Counted from the stretch's first letter, positions 34,815-44,081 are shown. The stretch is DNA of 64,000 nt from Kutzneria buriramensis (GCF_043575855.1 NZ_CP144375.1:11532001-11596000); one strand, 5' to 3'. Numbers and translations: made by a program. Notes: generated from the letters alone by a model not told the origin.

Positions 34815-36233
34815 ATGACAGCGCTGTACGACACCCGTGCCGCCGCGGTTACCACTGCGGCCACCGCCGCCGACCAGCAGCCGTACGAGTACGTCCGGCG
34901 AGAACTCGTCGAACCCGACTGGCGCCGCTACCCCGGCTGGCGCGACGTCACCGACGCCCAATGGCGCGACGCCCAGTGGCAGCGATCCCACTGCGTCAAG
35001 AACGCCAAACAGCTCCGCGCCGTCGTCGGCGACCTGCTCACCGAGCGCTTCTACGACGACCTCGCCGCCGACCAGCAGAACCTCGCCACCATGTCGATGC
35101 TGCTGCCGCCGCAGATGCTCAACACCATGGCCATCTCCGCGGAGCTGACCCCCGAGGCGTTCACCGAGGCGTTCTACGCCGACCCGGTCCGCCGCTACAT
35201 GCTCCCCGTCGCCAGCGACCGCATGACCGCCTGGGCCAGCCACCCCCACAGCGCCCGCGACTCACTGCACGAGGCCGAGATGTGGGTCGTGGAGGGCCTC
35301 ACCCACCGCTACCCCACCAAGGTCCTCGCCGAAATGGTGTCGACCTGCCCCCAGTACTGCGGCCACTGCACCCGCATGGACCTGGTCGGCAACTCCACCC
35401 CCCAGATCGACAAGCACAAACTCCTGCTCAAACCGGTCGACCGGCAAGACGCCATGATCGACTACCTCAAGCGCACCCCCGGCGTCCGCGACGTCGTCGT
35501 CTCCGGCGGCGACGTCGCCAACATGCCCTGGCCCCAGCTCGAGTCCTTCCTCATGCGCCTGCTGGACATTCCCACCGTCCGCGACGTCCGACTCGCCACC
35601 AAGGCCCTGGCCGGCATGCCCCAGCACTGGATCCAGCCCAAGGTCGTCGAGGGCCTCGAACGCGTCGCCCGCACCGCCCACCGGCGCGGCGTCAACCTCG
35701 CCATCCACACCCACGTCAACCACGCCCAGTCGGTCACCCCGCTGGTCGCCGAGGCCGCCCGCACCGCACTCGACGTCGGCGTCCGCGACGTCCGCAACCA
35801 GGGCGTGCTCATGCGCGGCGTCAACAACACCGCCGAGAACCTGCTCGACCTCTGCTTCGCGCTCCAGGGCGAGGCCAACATCCTCCCGTACTACTTCTAC
35901 ATGTGCGACATGATCCCCAACGCCGAACACTGGCGGCTGGCGGTCTGGGAGGCGCAGGAACTCCAGCACGCGATCATGGGCTACCTGCCCGGCTACGCCA
36001 CCCCGCGCATCGTCTGCGACGTCCCCTACGTCGGCAAGCGCTGGGTCCACCAGCTCTCCGAATACGACCGCGAGCTGGGCATCTCCTACTGGACCAAGAA
36101 CTACCTGACCAGCGTGGATAGGGCGACCAGCGCCGTCGGCGCGGACCTGCTGGCGCAGCGCTACCCGTACTACGACCCGATCTACACCCTCGACCAGGCC
36201 GGCCAGAACTGGTGGGCCAACCAGGGGGACTGA
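34815..36233 (+). CDS. kamA: Lysine 2,3-aminomutase
   Basis: A 472-residue radical-SAM, PLP-dependent enzyme that converts L-lysine to beta-lysine. The [4Fe4S] motif is CPQYCGHC at residues 178-185. VVVSGGDVANMPWPQLESFLMRL, RLATKALAGMPQHWIQPKVVEGL and HTHVNHAQSVTPLVAEAA follow the KamA pattern, and VLMRGVNNTAENLLDLCFALQGEANILPYYFYMCDM is conserved. It is longer than the roughly 416-residue clostridial enzyme, mainly at the N-terminus. It diverges from the rest of the pathway operon. A role in beta-lysine antibiotic synthesis is less likely, given kamDE, kdd and kal. Confidence 0.93.
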   Translation: MTALYDTRAAAVTTAATAADQQPYEYVRRELVEPDWRRYPGWRDVTDAQWRDAQWQRSHCVKNAKQLRAVVGDLLTERFYDDLAADQQNLATMSMLLPPQMLNTMAISAELTPEAFTEAFYADPVRRYMLPVASDRMTAWASHPHSARDSLHEAEMWVVEGLTHRYPTKVLAEMVSTCPQYCGHCTRMDLVGNSTPQIDKHKLLLKPVDRQDAMIDYLKRTPGVRDVVVSGGDVANMPWPQLESFLMRLLDIPTVRDVRLATKALAGMPQHWIQPKVVEGLERVARTAHRRGVNLAIHTHVNHAQSVTPLVAEAARTALDVGVRDVRNQGVLMRGVNNTAENLLDLCFALQGEANILPYYFYMCDMIPNAEHWRLAVWEAQELQHAIMGYLPGYATPRIVCDVPYVGKRWVHQLSEYDRELGISYWTKNYLTSVDRATSAVGADLLAQRYPYYDPIYTLDQAGQNWWANQGD

Positions 36234-36252
36234 GACCCACCCGGCGGAGGCT

Positions 36253-36289
36253 CGCCAGGCGTCGAACCAGACCGTTCACACGCCTGGCG
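36253..36289 (+). terminator. Hairpin after kamA
   Basis: CGCCAGGCGT at 36253-36262 pairs perfectly with ACGCCTGGCG at 36280-36289 across a 17-base loop, about 20 bases after the kamA stop. A U tract is missing, as is usual in actinomycetes. Confidence 0.65.
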
Positions 36290-37142
36290 GGCCGACCCGA
36301 CCGAAAACCTCATACCCGCTGGTCAGCGCCCGTTGAGTCTCGTTGCGTCTTGACGTCTGACGGCCCCAGAGCGGCCCGGCTTTGTCCACAGTGGACACCC
36401 GTGATGGCGGGCGCACAGGCCGCCAGATGAACACGATCCATCAGCAGCTGACAGCGCAGGCTCTGAGCCAAGGAACTACGGGCGTACGGCGGACCCGGAA
36501 TAGAGTTTCGGCGCACCTTTCTCGCCAATCTTGTCCGCTGGTTGACGCTGGGCTGAGATTATTGAGATTTGAGCCCGTGCTCACGGTAGGTTGCACCTTC
36601 ACTAGTAGCCGTGTGGACATGTGGGGCAATCTCGTGTTGCGGGCTCTCTAACCGCTGCCTTCCGTCCGCCCTTTGGAGTATCCCTCCAGCTGTCAGAAGA
36701 AACGCAACGCCCTCCTCGACGACGCCCCGCAATAGGCCACCGGAACCGGAGTGGCAGGAATTTTCCAGTTCGGTCTCCTGTCGCAGTGCCGGCTGTTCCG
36801 CACCGTTGACGATGAGGTGGGCTGCCGGGCATGTGATGGCCTTGAAGAATTCGCGGCCGAACGCCATGCTCGGGTAACGCTCTCTGCCGCCCTGCTTTCC
36901 GCTCCGCGATCCCCCAGTCCACCGGCTGAGCCAGCGACGGAGAGGGCCGAGAAATGCGCTAGTCTCTCAATGGCGTTGATCACCACGCCATAACCGCCCG
37001 ATCGTCGCCGTTCGCAGTGGAAAGCGGCAGATGGACGTTGACCCGAGAAGACGACATTGGCTGGGTGGGGGCCGCGGCCGGCCGCGGGAACAGCTAACGG
37101 ACTCCTGATGATCCTGCCATTACCGCCCGACCGCCTCGTGCC
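36290..37142. other. Non-coding or decayed stretch after kamA
   Basis: About 850 bases with lower GC and poor third-position bias in every frame. Several open frames of 60-105 codons exist on both strands but none shows a recognisable domain, a good ribosome-binding site or normal composition. The stretch marks the start of a roughly 11-kb zone rich in gene fragments. Confidence 0.5.
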
Positions 37143-37454
37143 GTGTTCGCGACGGACAGTCCTACCCGCGACCAGTTCGGTTCGTCCGCAGGAGTGATGC
37201 GAGCGAGCTTAGCGAGTTCCCTTGATGGAGCCGGCATTTCACTGGCCTCTACGAGAACGGGAATCCGGTCCAGGTTGTCGCGCGGCGTTTCTCCGGAGAC
37301 TGATCCTCTCTTGCGACTCCGCCTGAACGATCCCCACGCGGCCGACGTGCTGGCCCCGCTGCTGGCAGATCCAAAGTTGGAGCGGACCAACCGTATCCTG
37401 CAATACTCTCGTCGACTTGGACTCCCACCCGAAGATCTTACAGGACTACCGTGA
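37143..37454 (+). pseudogene. Possible gene remnant (about 60 C-terminal codons plausible)
   Basis: Only the last part of this frame, about 37300-37454, has protein-like composition (LRLNDPHAADVLAPLLADPKL, then RILQYSRRLGLPPEDLTGLP). The first 50 codons do not, and no ribosome-binding site precedes the GTG. I read it as the 3' end of a broken gene of unknown type. It could also be chance. Confidence 0.3.
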
Positions 37455-37723
37455 GTGAGTGATCCAAAACTTAACAGCCTCGGCTATCCGCGCGCCGTCG
37501 CCGTCGACGAATAGTGTCGACCCCTGGGTGCAGATCCTGGCATTATCACAGCCGAGGACATTCGGAGGTTGTGGTGCGGGAGAGGGTGCAGTTCCGCGTT
37601 CAGCGAGCGTCTTGATACTGGTGTCCAGACTGACACAAGGCCCGATTGTTCGAGATGTTGCCGACCCACGACCCGGCCGGCGCAGCCGCTGGGCCGGGCC
37701 GTGGTGTTCGCCGAGGAGATGTG

Positions 37724-38068
37724 ATGGCCAGGCTGATGTCGGTGTCGTTCACCGAGCAGGCGGTTCGCGACCGCGCCAAGACGGTGACCCGCCGGAAGGG
37801 ATGGCGGTTCCTCCGCCCGGGCGAGCGGCTCACGCTGTGCCGCAAGGTCATCGGCCGCAAGCCCGGCGAGCTCCTGGTCCGCATCGTCGACATAGAGGTG
37901 GTCGACGTCCGGCGTGAACCGCTGGCCGACATCACCGACGACGATCTCGCCCGCGAAGGCTTCCCCGACATGTCCAGGGAAGAGTTCATCCAGCGCTTGT
38001 TCGTCGAGGCGCAGGGCATCCGGCCAGGCGACACCGTCACCCGCATCGAGTGGGTGTACTGCCGCTGA
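37724..38068 (+). CDS. ASCH-like small protein, phage or mobile-element type
   Basis: A 114-residue protein with a good site (GAGGAG, then ATG). MSVSFTEQAVRDRAKTVTRR near the start and FLRPGERLTLCRKVIGRKPGELLVRIVDIEVVDVRREPL are typical of ASCH-fold proteins often carried by phages and integrated elements. These are thought to bind RNA or modified nucleotides. Past the TGA at 38066 the same frame continues for 58 protein-like codons. It lies in a decayed zone with no neighbouring operon. Confidence 0.75.
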   Translation: MARLMSVSFTEQAVRDRAKTVTRRKGWRFLRPGERLTLCRKVIGRKPGELLVRIVDIEVVDVRREPLADITDDDLAREGFPDMSREEFIQRLFVEAQGIRPGDTVTRIEWVYCR

Positions 38069-38245
38069 CCAGAAGATCACCGATTTCTGCCTGAGGAGAA
38101 TCACCGTCATGACGCCGGCGCCCTGCGCCACCACCCGGTCGACCACGCCTGGGTGGAACACGGGCCGGACCGCAGCATCAAGTTCCTCGACGCCGCCGCC
38201 GGCGTTGAAGGCTTGCAGTTGTCTTTGTGGTTGTTAGAGTATTGA
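38069..38245 (+). pseudogene. In-frame extension beyond the ASCH-like stop codon
   Basis: Directly after the TGA at 38066-38068, in the same frame, 58 codons read PEDHRFLPEENHRHDAG, then ALRHHPVDHAWVEHGPDRSI and KFLDAAAGVEGLQ, ending at TGA 38243-38245. The composition is protein-like with strong codon bias, yet no ATG or GTG with a ribosome-binding site is present at its head. It may be a small gene that lost its start, or part of a longer fused gene cut by the TGA. Confidence 0.35.
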
Positions 38246-38461
38246 ATTTAGTCGCCACTGAAGCTATAGTGACATTGTCCACCTAGAGGAGGCGGGGGTT
38301 CGCCCGCACGGACTCCGCTAGCTCCCAACCCGCATCACCCGGCCGAAGGCCTGGTCCCCGAAACGACTGTCAAAGCCCAGCGTCCCGGCCGCTCCAACTC
38401 CCCCAGCAGCCGAGTCCGGGCCATCAGCACCGGCGCGATGTCGGTGTCCGGCATCGCGCCG
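38246..38461. other. Gene-free stretch before the 20-base hairpin
   Basis: No convincing gene. An AT-rich segment (TTGAATTTAGTCGCCACTGA near 38243) precedes GGAGGCGGGGGTTCGCCCGC, a short hairpin. A frame on the minus strand covers 38335-38643 but includes the hairpin arms and has odd composition. Confidence 0.4.
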
Positions 38462-38511
38462 CGCCGGATGCGTGCTGCGCCGGCGGGTGCTGGCGCAGCA
38501 CGCATCCGGCG
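38462..38511. repeat. Perfect 20-base inverted repeat with 10-base loop
   Basis: CGCCGGATGCGTGCTGCGCC at 38462-38481 and its exact complement at 38492-38511 enclose GGCGGGTGCT. It is too strong for chance. No terminator position is obvious, since the nearest convincing gene ends more than 200 bases away. Confidence 0.85.
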
Positions 38512-38730
38512 GTCGCCCAGCTGCATCTGGCGCACGGTGGACTGCTTGTCAGAAGGTCCAGCACCGCTGCCCAACTCGCTCTCGGGCTGGACCTGGAGGG
38601 TGCGGAGCATGGCCGTCACGCGCTGGCCCGGGCGGCGGGACAACCCGGCTAGCTCATCGGCTCCGCGAACCGCCCATGAGAGTGATCGCCGGCCAGATCA
38701 CCGCGGCGTCCGACAGCTGAATGATCACCA

Positions 38731-38934
38731 TCAGTCCGGCAAGCCGAAGTCCTCGATGAACACCCCCTCCGCCAGCAGCAGCCTGAGCAGATTCGGCAAC
38801 CGCGGATCCGCCTGGAAGCGGCGCAGGTTCACCAGGACGCTCTCCGCGTCGGCCACCAGCGTGGCCACGTGGTACGCGGTGGCCACGACCGCCAGCACCG
38901 CCGGGACGCCCAACGACGTGGACTTGTTCGCCAT
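38731..38934 (-). CDS. Small membrane-associated hypothetical protein (67 aa)
   Basis: Starts MANKSTSLGVPAVLAVVATAYHVATLVADAES, giving one hydrophobic segment (residues 8-30), then a basic helix and the end FIEDFGLPD. The ATG at 38932-38934 is preceded by GAGGGAAAGGCAG, a strong ribosome-binding site. It diverges from the regulator gene at 39086. No family was recognised. Confidence 0.55.
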   Translation of the reverse strand: MANKSTSLGVPAVLAVVATAYHVATLVADAESVLVNLRRFQADPRLPNLLRLLLAEGVFIEDFGLPD

Positions 38935-39085
38935 CGAACTGCCTTTCCCTCGAGTCAGCGCACCCGCTGCGGCGACCGCCGCCGCAACAGGGAGAAGCCG
39001 AGCGGCTCCTTGTCCAACCACTATCCGCCTGCACACGGCGCCCAGGGACAGTTCGGGGTGGCCAATCAGGTGTAATTTCCATAGC

Positions 39086-40078
39086 GTGGAGACGATCATC
39101 GGCCCGGGCACGATCGACGACCTGGTCGCCGACGCCCGCCGGACCGGCTACCAGGGGCCGGTCAACCGACGCCTGATCCGCGACTGGACCCAGGCCGGCC
39201 TGCTGGACTACCCCCGCCGCAGGACCGCCGGCAAGGGACACGGCGCGCGGCCGGCGTTGTACCCGGCCCACCAGCGACTGCTGCTGCTCACCCTGCTGCG
39301 CCACCGACCCACCAACGGCATCCGCAGCCTCGCGCGCATCCCGGTCGGGATCTGGATGTACTGGGGCGACGCCTTCATCCCCCTGCGCCAGGTTCGCCGG
39401 GCGATGACCACCTGGCTCGGCGACCCCCGCGACAGCCGGCGCGGCGCCACCGAGACCGCCCGGGAACTGGTGCGGCTACTGGACAACCCCGCCGCCACGA
39501 CCACCGCCCGGGCCACCCTGCGGCGCGTGCTCAGCGACATCGCCTACACCGGGCAGGCTGATTTCGAGCAACTGGAGCAGGCCGTGCGCGAGGTGTTCGA
39601 GCCCGGCGCACGCCAGATCCAGCGGGCCGTCGGCCATCCCGCAGCGCCGCTGACCGCGCACGGCCTGGTCACGGTGATCCAGGCCCGGCTGGTGGCCGTG
39701 GACCGGCTCGCCAAGGGCGAGGTCACCGACGCCGAGTTCCTTCGGGCTCGGCACAACCACCTCGTGGCCTACGCCCAGTACGCCGCCGACCAGGCTCAAC
39801 TCGCGGCCGACGCCCCGACGAACAACCCCGACATGTACGAGGCCGTCACGGCCGAACGCGCGCTCAACGACTGCTGCGCCAATCTGCTCAGCCACCTGGG
39901 CCTGGCGACCCTATCCCCGGAGGGCGCCGCCCGAATCAGCCGTGAGCCCTCCCCCACCGTGGATCCGGGTCCTACGCCCGCCGGCGGGAGTTCTACACCG
40001 AGCGCGCCGAGGCGGTCGCCCGAGTACTGCGGACCCGCCTGGCCGACCAGGCGGCCGGAGACATATCCGCCGCTGTGA
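39086..40078 (+). CDS. MerR-like DNA-binding protein, 3' end frameshifted or fused
   Basis: A 330-residue frame starting GTG. Residues about 20-70 (VNRRLIRDWTQAGLLDYPRRR, then GARPALYPAHQRLLLLTLLR) look like a MerR-type winged helix. The middle is helical (residues 120-280) with no clear ligand motif. The final 40 residues (SSTPSAPRRSPEYCGPAWPTRR) are an out-of-frame reading of the Abi-C remnant that follows, so the natural stop is lost. The real protein may end near residue 290. Function in regulation is inferred from the N-terminus only. Confidence 0.6.
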   Translation: METIIGPGTIDDLVADARRTGYQGPVNRRLIRDWTQAGLLDYPRRRTAGKGHGARPALYPAHQRLLLLTLLRHRPTNGIRSLARIPVGIWMYWGDAFIPLRQVRRAMTTWLGDPRDSRRGATETARELVRLLDNPAATTTARATLRRVLSDIAYTGQADFEQLEQAVREVFEPGARQIQRAVGHPAAPLTAHGLVTVIQARLVAVDRLAKGEVTDAEFLRARHNHLVAYAQYAADQAQLAADAPTNNPDMYEAVTAERALNDCCANLLSHLGLATLSPEGAARISREPSPTVDPGPTPAGGSSTPSAPRRSPEYCGPAWPTRRPETYPPL

Positions 40079-40531
40079 CCGTCCTCGACGCGGCCGCCGA
40101 GGACGTGCTCGGCGACACCGCGTCCATTCGCGCCGAGCTGGCTCGAATTGAGGCGAACTTGCTCCGCGATCCAGGCGCGGCGATCGGCAAGGCCAAGAAC
40201 CTGGTGGAGGCGACCGCCAAGGCGGTGCTGATCGAGCTGGGCAAGCCCTACAACGACAAGGACGACGTCAACGACCACGTTCGGGACGCCATGGTCGCCC
40301 TGGGGATCGACCGCAAGTCAGTCGCCGCGCACGACGTGGACATGGCCAACGTGATGGGGCGGCTCAACAGCCTCACCATCACGCTTTCGGACCTGCACAA
40401 CCACGCAGGCGACGGGCACGGCCTGTCGAGCCCGGCGGCGGGCCTGGATCTGCGGCACGGCAGGCTGGCGGTGCGCGGCGATTGCGTGGTCGGCGTTCAT
40501 GCTCGACACCCTGCGCGACCAGTCGAGCTGA
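39961..40531 (+). pseudogene. Abi-C (abortive infection C-terminal) gene remnant
   Basis: From 39961 a frame reads YARRREFYTERAEAVARVL without a start codon. It continues through IEANLLRDPGAAIGKAKNLV, EATAKAVLIELGKPYNDKDD and VGRLNSL-type residues to HAGDGHGLSSPAAGLDLRHG, the signature of the Abi-C domain. Near 40475 the frame breaks: the expected ending (AIAWSAFMLDTLRDQS, stop at 40529-40531) lies in another frame, as if two bases were lost from GGCGCGATT. The N-terminal half of the gene is missing. Intact proteins act in phage-related defence; this copy is dead. Confidence 0.75.
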
Positions 40532-40847
40532 CCAAGATCCCCACAAGCAACCGGCAGCAGGCCCGGTCACCGGAACAGCGCTGGCGACATCGCGCGCGTC
40601 GCGTCGACGACGATGGGCGCCATCGCGCTGGCCAGCGAGCCGCGCATGGTCGCGCGCCTGCGCGACGAAGCGGCGCACCGACGCCCGGTAGTTGATGCCG
40701 CGCCCGTCGAACTCCGGGCGCGCGATCCCGTACAAGCGGAACGCCGCACATCCGCCGGCCACGATCGTCCAGTCCGGCTGGACAGCCGCCCTCAGCACGG
40801 GCTCCGGCCGGACACCGCCCGCGCGCCGCTGCCACCAGAGAGCTGCT
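40532..40847. other. Unassigned stretch between Abi-C and pobA remnants
   Basis: No intact gene. On the minus strand a partial frame (TIVAGGCAAFRLYGIARPEFDGRG, read in pieces around 40680-40790) has protein-like composition but no recognisable family, start or stop context. Confidence 0.35.
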
Positions 40848-41201
40848 CATGTTTTGCTCGTGCCGCCGACCGGCGCCAAGGGCATGAACCTCGCCGTCGC
40901 CGACGTTCGGCTACTGTCCATGGCGCTGACGGAACTGCTGCTGCGCAACGACTCCCGGCTCATCGAGCCCTATTCGGACACTGCGCTCCGCCGTGTCTGG
41001 CGGGCCGAGGCCTTATCCTGGAACATGACCTCGCCGCTGCACGTCATGCCCAGCGCGGATCCGTTCCAGCGCCAGGTGCAGCTGGCCCAGCTCCGGTACA
41101 CGGCCAGCAGCAAAGCCGCCATGACCAGCATCGCCGAGAACTACGTCGGCCTGCCCTGGCGACGGCGTTCACTTGCCATCGCGTCAACGGGGCGCTGTTG
41201 A
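40848..41201 (+). pseudogene. pobA remnant (C-terminal third of 4-hydroxybenzoate 3-monooxygenase)
   Basis: The frame encodes LVPPTGAKGMNLAVADVRLL, LSMALTELLLRNDSRLIEPY and FQRQVQLAQLRYTASSKAA, then ENYVGLP. This is the FAD-binding end and C-terminus of PobA, a flavoprotein hydroxylase of aromatic catabolism. The first two thirds of the gene are absent and no start is present. The sequence upstream is unrelated, so the fragment was cut by rearrangement. The end runs on for about 12 codons beyond the usual C-terminus. Confidence 0.8.
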
Positions 41202-41273
41202 CAGCGCCTACTGGGAACGTTTACATGAAGACGCCGCCCGCGCTACAAACCTGAACATGGCAGGAGGTCACGG

Positions 41274-42047
41274 ATGATTCGCGCGACGGTGGCGGCGATG
41301 GTCGTCGGCCTGACTGCGGCACTGTCCGCGCCGGCGGCGGCCGCGCCCCAGGCGGCGCTGATCTGGCAGGCGGATCCGAGTCGGGGCACCTCGGTCTTCG
41401 AGGGCGTCGAGACGGCCCCGGGCACGGTATCCGTGGTCGACGATCCGACCGGCAGGTACGGCCAGTCCTACCGGTTCCAGACGAACACGAACAACGGCAC
41501 CAAGTCCCGGTGCGAGAGCCGCGGCCTGCGGCTGCCCGACGGCACGGTGTACAAGCTGGACGACAGCAAGGCGGGGCAGACCTTCTACGTCGGCTGGCGC
41601 TCGTTCTGGAACCCGATGCCGGACAAGGCGGGCGCCTGGGTCGCGCTGTACCAGCTGCACCTCGACGGCGCGCCCACCGGCGGGGTCGGCGCCGGCCCGT
41701 TCGTGCTGCGCACCCTGGGAGACGGCCAGCTGCACTTCCAGCTGGTGTCGCCGGACGGCTCGTCGCGGCACATCTGGAACGCACCGCTGAAGCTCAACGC
41801 CTGGAACACCTTCGTCATCGGGTTCAAGCTGTCGCGCAGCAACAGCGTCGGCTGGGTCCAGTTCTGGTACAACGGCGTCCAGCAGACCTTCACCAACGGG
41901 TCGACGCAGTATCCCGGCGCGACGCTCATGGGCAACCACGTCAACAACAAGTGGGGCGTGTACCGGTCCGGGGTGAACAGCGGCGTGGCGGACGCGTACC
42001 TCAACAGCGCCAAGTTCGGCACCACGTACCAGTCCGTGGCCCCGTAG
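41274..42047 (+). CDS. Secreted polysaccharide lyase-like protein
   Basis: A 257-residue protein with a clear signal peptide (residues 1-24, cleaved after AAAA). The mature part is a beta-rich jelly roll: YGQSYRFQTNTNNGTKSRCESRG, TFYVGWRSFWNPMPDKAGAW, NAWNTFVIGFKLSRSNSVGWVQFWYNGV. This pattern fits the heparin-lyase-I/PL20 family that cleaves uronic-acid polysaccharides by elimination. The ATG follows AGGAGGTCACGG, a near-perfect ribosome-binding site. It is one of the few intact genes in the decayed zone. The substrate is not predictable. Confidence 0.82.
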   Translation: MIRATVAAMVVGLTAALSAPAAAAPQAALIWQADPSRGTSVFEGVETAPGTVSVVDDPTGRYGQSYRFQTNTNNGTKSRCESRGLRLPDGTVYKLDDSKAGQTFYVGWRSFWNPMPDKAGAWVALYQLHLDGAPTGGVGAGPFVLRTLGDGQLHFQLVSPDGSSRHIWNAPLKLNAWNTFVIGFKLSRSNSVGWVQFWYNGVQQTFTNGSTQYPGATLMGNHVNNKWGVYRSGVNSGVADAYLNSAKFGTTYQSVAP

Positions 42048-42069
42048 CGGCCGACATGCACGGTCAGTC

Positions 42070-42612
42070 ATGGCCACCGACCAACCGGGCGCGCTCGGCG
42101 ACCTCGGCCGCACGCGCGTGTCCCTGACCGAGCAGCACATCGCCCTCGGCAGCCAGGAACTGCCCGCCTGCCAGACGATGCCCGTCCAGCAGTGGATCGA
42201 CACCGAGATCGAGAGCGACGATGCGCTGCACCCGGCCTGGCGGCGCATCGACGCCGCCGACACCGACGACGACCTCGGCCGGCAGGCCCGCATGATCCTG
42301 GCCGGGCTGGCCGACCGCCGCCCCGGCCCGCCACTGTTCCTGATCGGGCTACTGGCCCACATGCAGGCCATCCGCGAGCACCTCCGCGACGCCAAGCTGC
42401 GCGCGCTCCAGGACCGCATGGCCCGGCTCACCGAGCAGATCCGGCCCCCGCTTGTGCACGAGATCCACGACTTCGCCGACGACAACACCGACAGCAACCG
42501 CAAGTTGGCCGAGGCCGCCGCCGTCTCCCACACCGAAAACGGCCGCTGGCTCAACAGCCCCCTGAGCGTCAGCCTGCCCGCGCCGCCGAGGGCAAGACCA
42601 GAGCCGCGGTGA
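42070..42612 (+). CDS. Hypothetical protein (180 aa), probable 3' frameshift
   Basis: A hydrophilic, mostly helical protein with good codon bias (RQARMILAGLADRRPGPPLF, then REHLRDAKLRALQDRMARLT). The last 16 residues (LSVSLPAPPRARPEPR) look out of frame. From about 42580 another frame reads AAEGKTRAAVMLGDLVHVLQ and then KEMFDAKPGSDLAAVLRKHA, so the original was probably longer. No family is recognised. It starts ATG 23 bases after the polysaccharide lyase gene stops, without a clear ribosome-binding site. Confidence 0.45.
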   Translation: MATDQPGALGDLGRTRVSLTEQHIALGSQELPACQTMPVQQWIDTEIESDDALHPAWRRIDAADTDDDLGRQARMILAGLADRRPGPPLFLIGLLAHMQAIREHLRDAKLRALQDRMARLTEQIRPPLVHEIHDFADDNTDSNRKLAEAAAVSHTENGRWLNSPLSVSLPAPPRARPEPR

Positions 42613-43127
42613 TGCTCGGCGACCTGGTCCACGTCCTGCAGCGGCCGAAGGAGATGTTCGACGCGAAGCCGGGCAGCGACCTCGCCGCCGTGCTTCGCAA
42701 GCACGCTGCCACCTTCCACACCGTGCTGATCGCCCCCGCCTGCCGGCGTGCCCGGCACGGTGCTGCCGTTAACGGCGGATCGCCAGCCTCGAGCCACGTC
42801 GCTGTTGGTCGACGGCGACGTCGCCGGCTCCGGCGTGCCGGCCTCCAGGACGAACGACCTCGGACAGCTGGCGCGGATGCTGCAGGAGAAGTTCGTCGAC
42901 ATCGTCACCGTCGACACCGACCCTCCGACCAGCGCCGGCTGGCCGGCCCGCGCCCTCGACCAAAAACGTCACGGCGACGAAGCGGATGCGTCCACCGAGG
43001 ACTAGCTGTGCTGGGTCAGGACGTTGGTAACACCACTCTCGGGAAGGCTCGGGAACGATGCCCACGACGTTGACGATGTCAGCCGCGACCGACGGCGGCC
43101 CCTCTGGACCGTCGCCGAGGAGCGCGA
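42613..43127. other. Gene-poor stretch with broken frames
   Basis: The first 150 bases carry the out-of-frame continuation of the previous gene (to about 42745, HAATFHTVLIAPA). After that, open frames exist on both strands but change every 100-200 bases. I support no gene here. Confidence 0.4.
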
Positions 43128-43871
43128 TCAGGCCGGTGCGGTCCCCGTCGTCCGCAGGGTCCGCAGCTGCGCCAGGGACAATTCCCGCGTCCGGTCTGAC
43201 ACGGGCGAGCACGCCCAGTCGTCCAGATGAGGATGCGCCGTCACTTGGCTCGTGTCCGGGGTGACGTCGTGACCGTCGGAGGCCACGATCTTCTCGATCA
43301 TCTTGGCGAACTTTCCAGGCCCACCGCCGCCGTAGCCGACGTTGTAGCCCTCGCCGGTCTTCTCGGGTAGGAAGTGCAGCTCGCCGCGGTCATTGCGCAG
43401 CCACATGACTCCAGCGTCTCGATCGATGATCAACCGCTCCAGCACCTGCCCCTCAGGCAACGACAACGGGGAGAATGTCCAGTAGGTCCAGTTCTCGATG
43501 TTCCCGCTGACCGTGCGGTAGTGCTGTTTCACCACCGGCATCCAGGTGAGCGGATCGTACAAGGTCTGCAGGCACAGGCAGCCGTCGCCAGCGACTGCCG
43601 ACGGTGACTCTGGGTCGTCGAAGACGCAGGGATCCCACAGTCGCGGGGCCTCGTTACTGGAGACCAGGGCCATGTGAAGCGGGGTCGGCTCGGTGTCCTG
43701 CAACCGGCCAATCCATTCCTGCGTGTACCGGCTGGACTCACGCAGTTGCTGGGTGGCGTTGAGCGCAGATCCCCACAGCTTCGGTGTTTCGCTGTAGAGC
43801 ACGAAATTGAACCATCCCCGCCTCGGGTCATAGGTCAGGTTCACTTCGCCGCGCCCAGGCTGGTAGGTCAT
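43128..43871 (-). CDS. Hypothetical protein (247 aa)
   Basis: An intact frame with good codon bias and natural composition. It starts MTYQPGRGEVNLTYDPRRGWFNF and has many Trp and Tyr, suggesting a beta-rich fold (FNFVLYSETPKLWG, then NWTYWTFSPLSLPEGQVLERL). GEGYNVGYGGGGPGKFAKMI is a Gly-rich loop near residue 180. There is no signal peptide, membrane helix or known motif. The ATG is preceded by GGAAGGGATCCTGACTG. I do not recognise the family. Confidence 0.65.
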   Translation of the reverse strand: MTYQPGRGEVNLTYDPRRGWFNFVLYSETPKLWGSALNATQQLRESSRYTQEWIGRLQDTEPTPLHMALVSSNEAPRLWDPCVFDDPESPSAVAGDGCLCLQTLYDPLTWMPVVKQHYRTVSGNIENWTYWTFSPLSLPEGQVLERLIIDRDAGVMWLRNDRGELHFLPEKTGEGYNVGYGGGGPGKFAKMIEKIVASDGHDVTPDTSQVTAHPHLDDWACSPVSDRTRELSLAQLRTLRTTGTAPA

Positions 43872-44081
43872 CAGTCAGGATCCCTTCCGTGGTCGGTTCC
43901 GCCAGCGTCCCACCCGCCCCCCGACAAGAGCGTTCGGCAGCCCTGGGATAGAGGGGACATCAGCCAATCGGCGCAACCGCGATCACGGACAAGGTCAGCC
44001 GCCGAATTCGGGACGCGTTGTCGATCGGCGAGGCCGCCACGGGACTGCCCGCCGCCGGAGTCCGGCGAGGTCGTCTCGAAC

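Noticed and set aside
36559..36993. Overlapping open frames on both strands after the kamA terminator
   Set aside because: No family, no ribosome-binding sites, weak codon bias; composition fits non-coding or eroded DNA.
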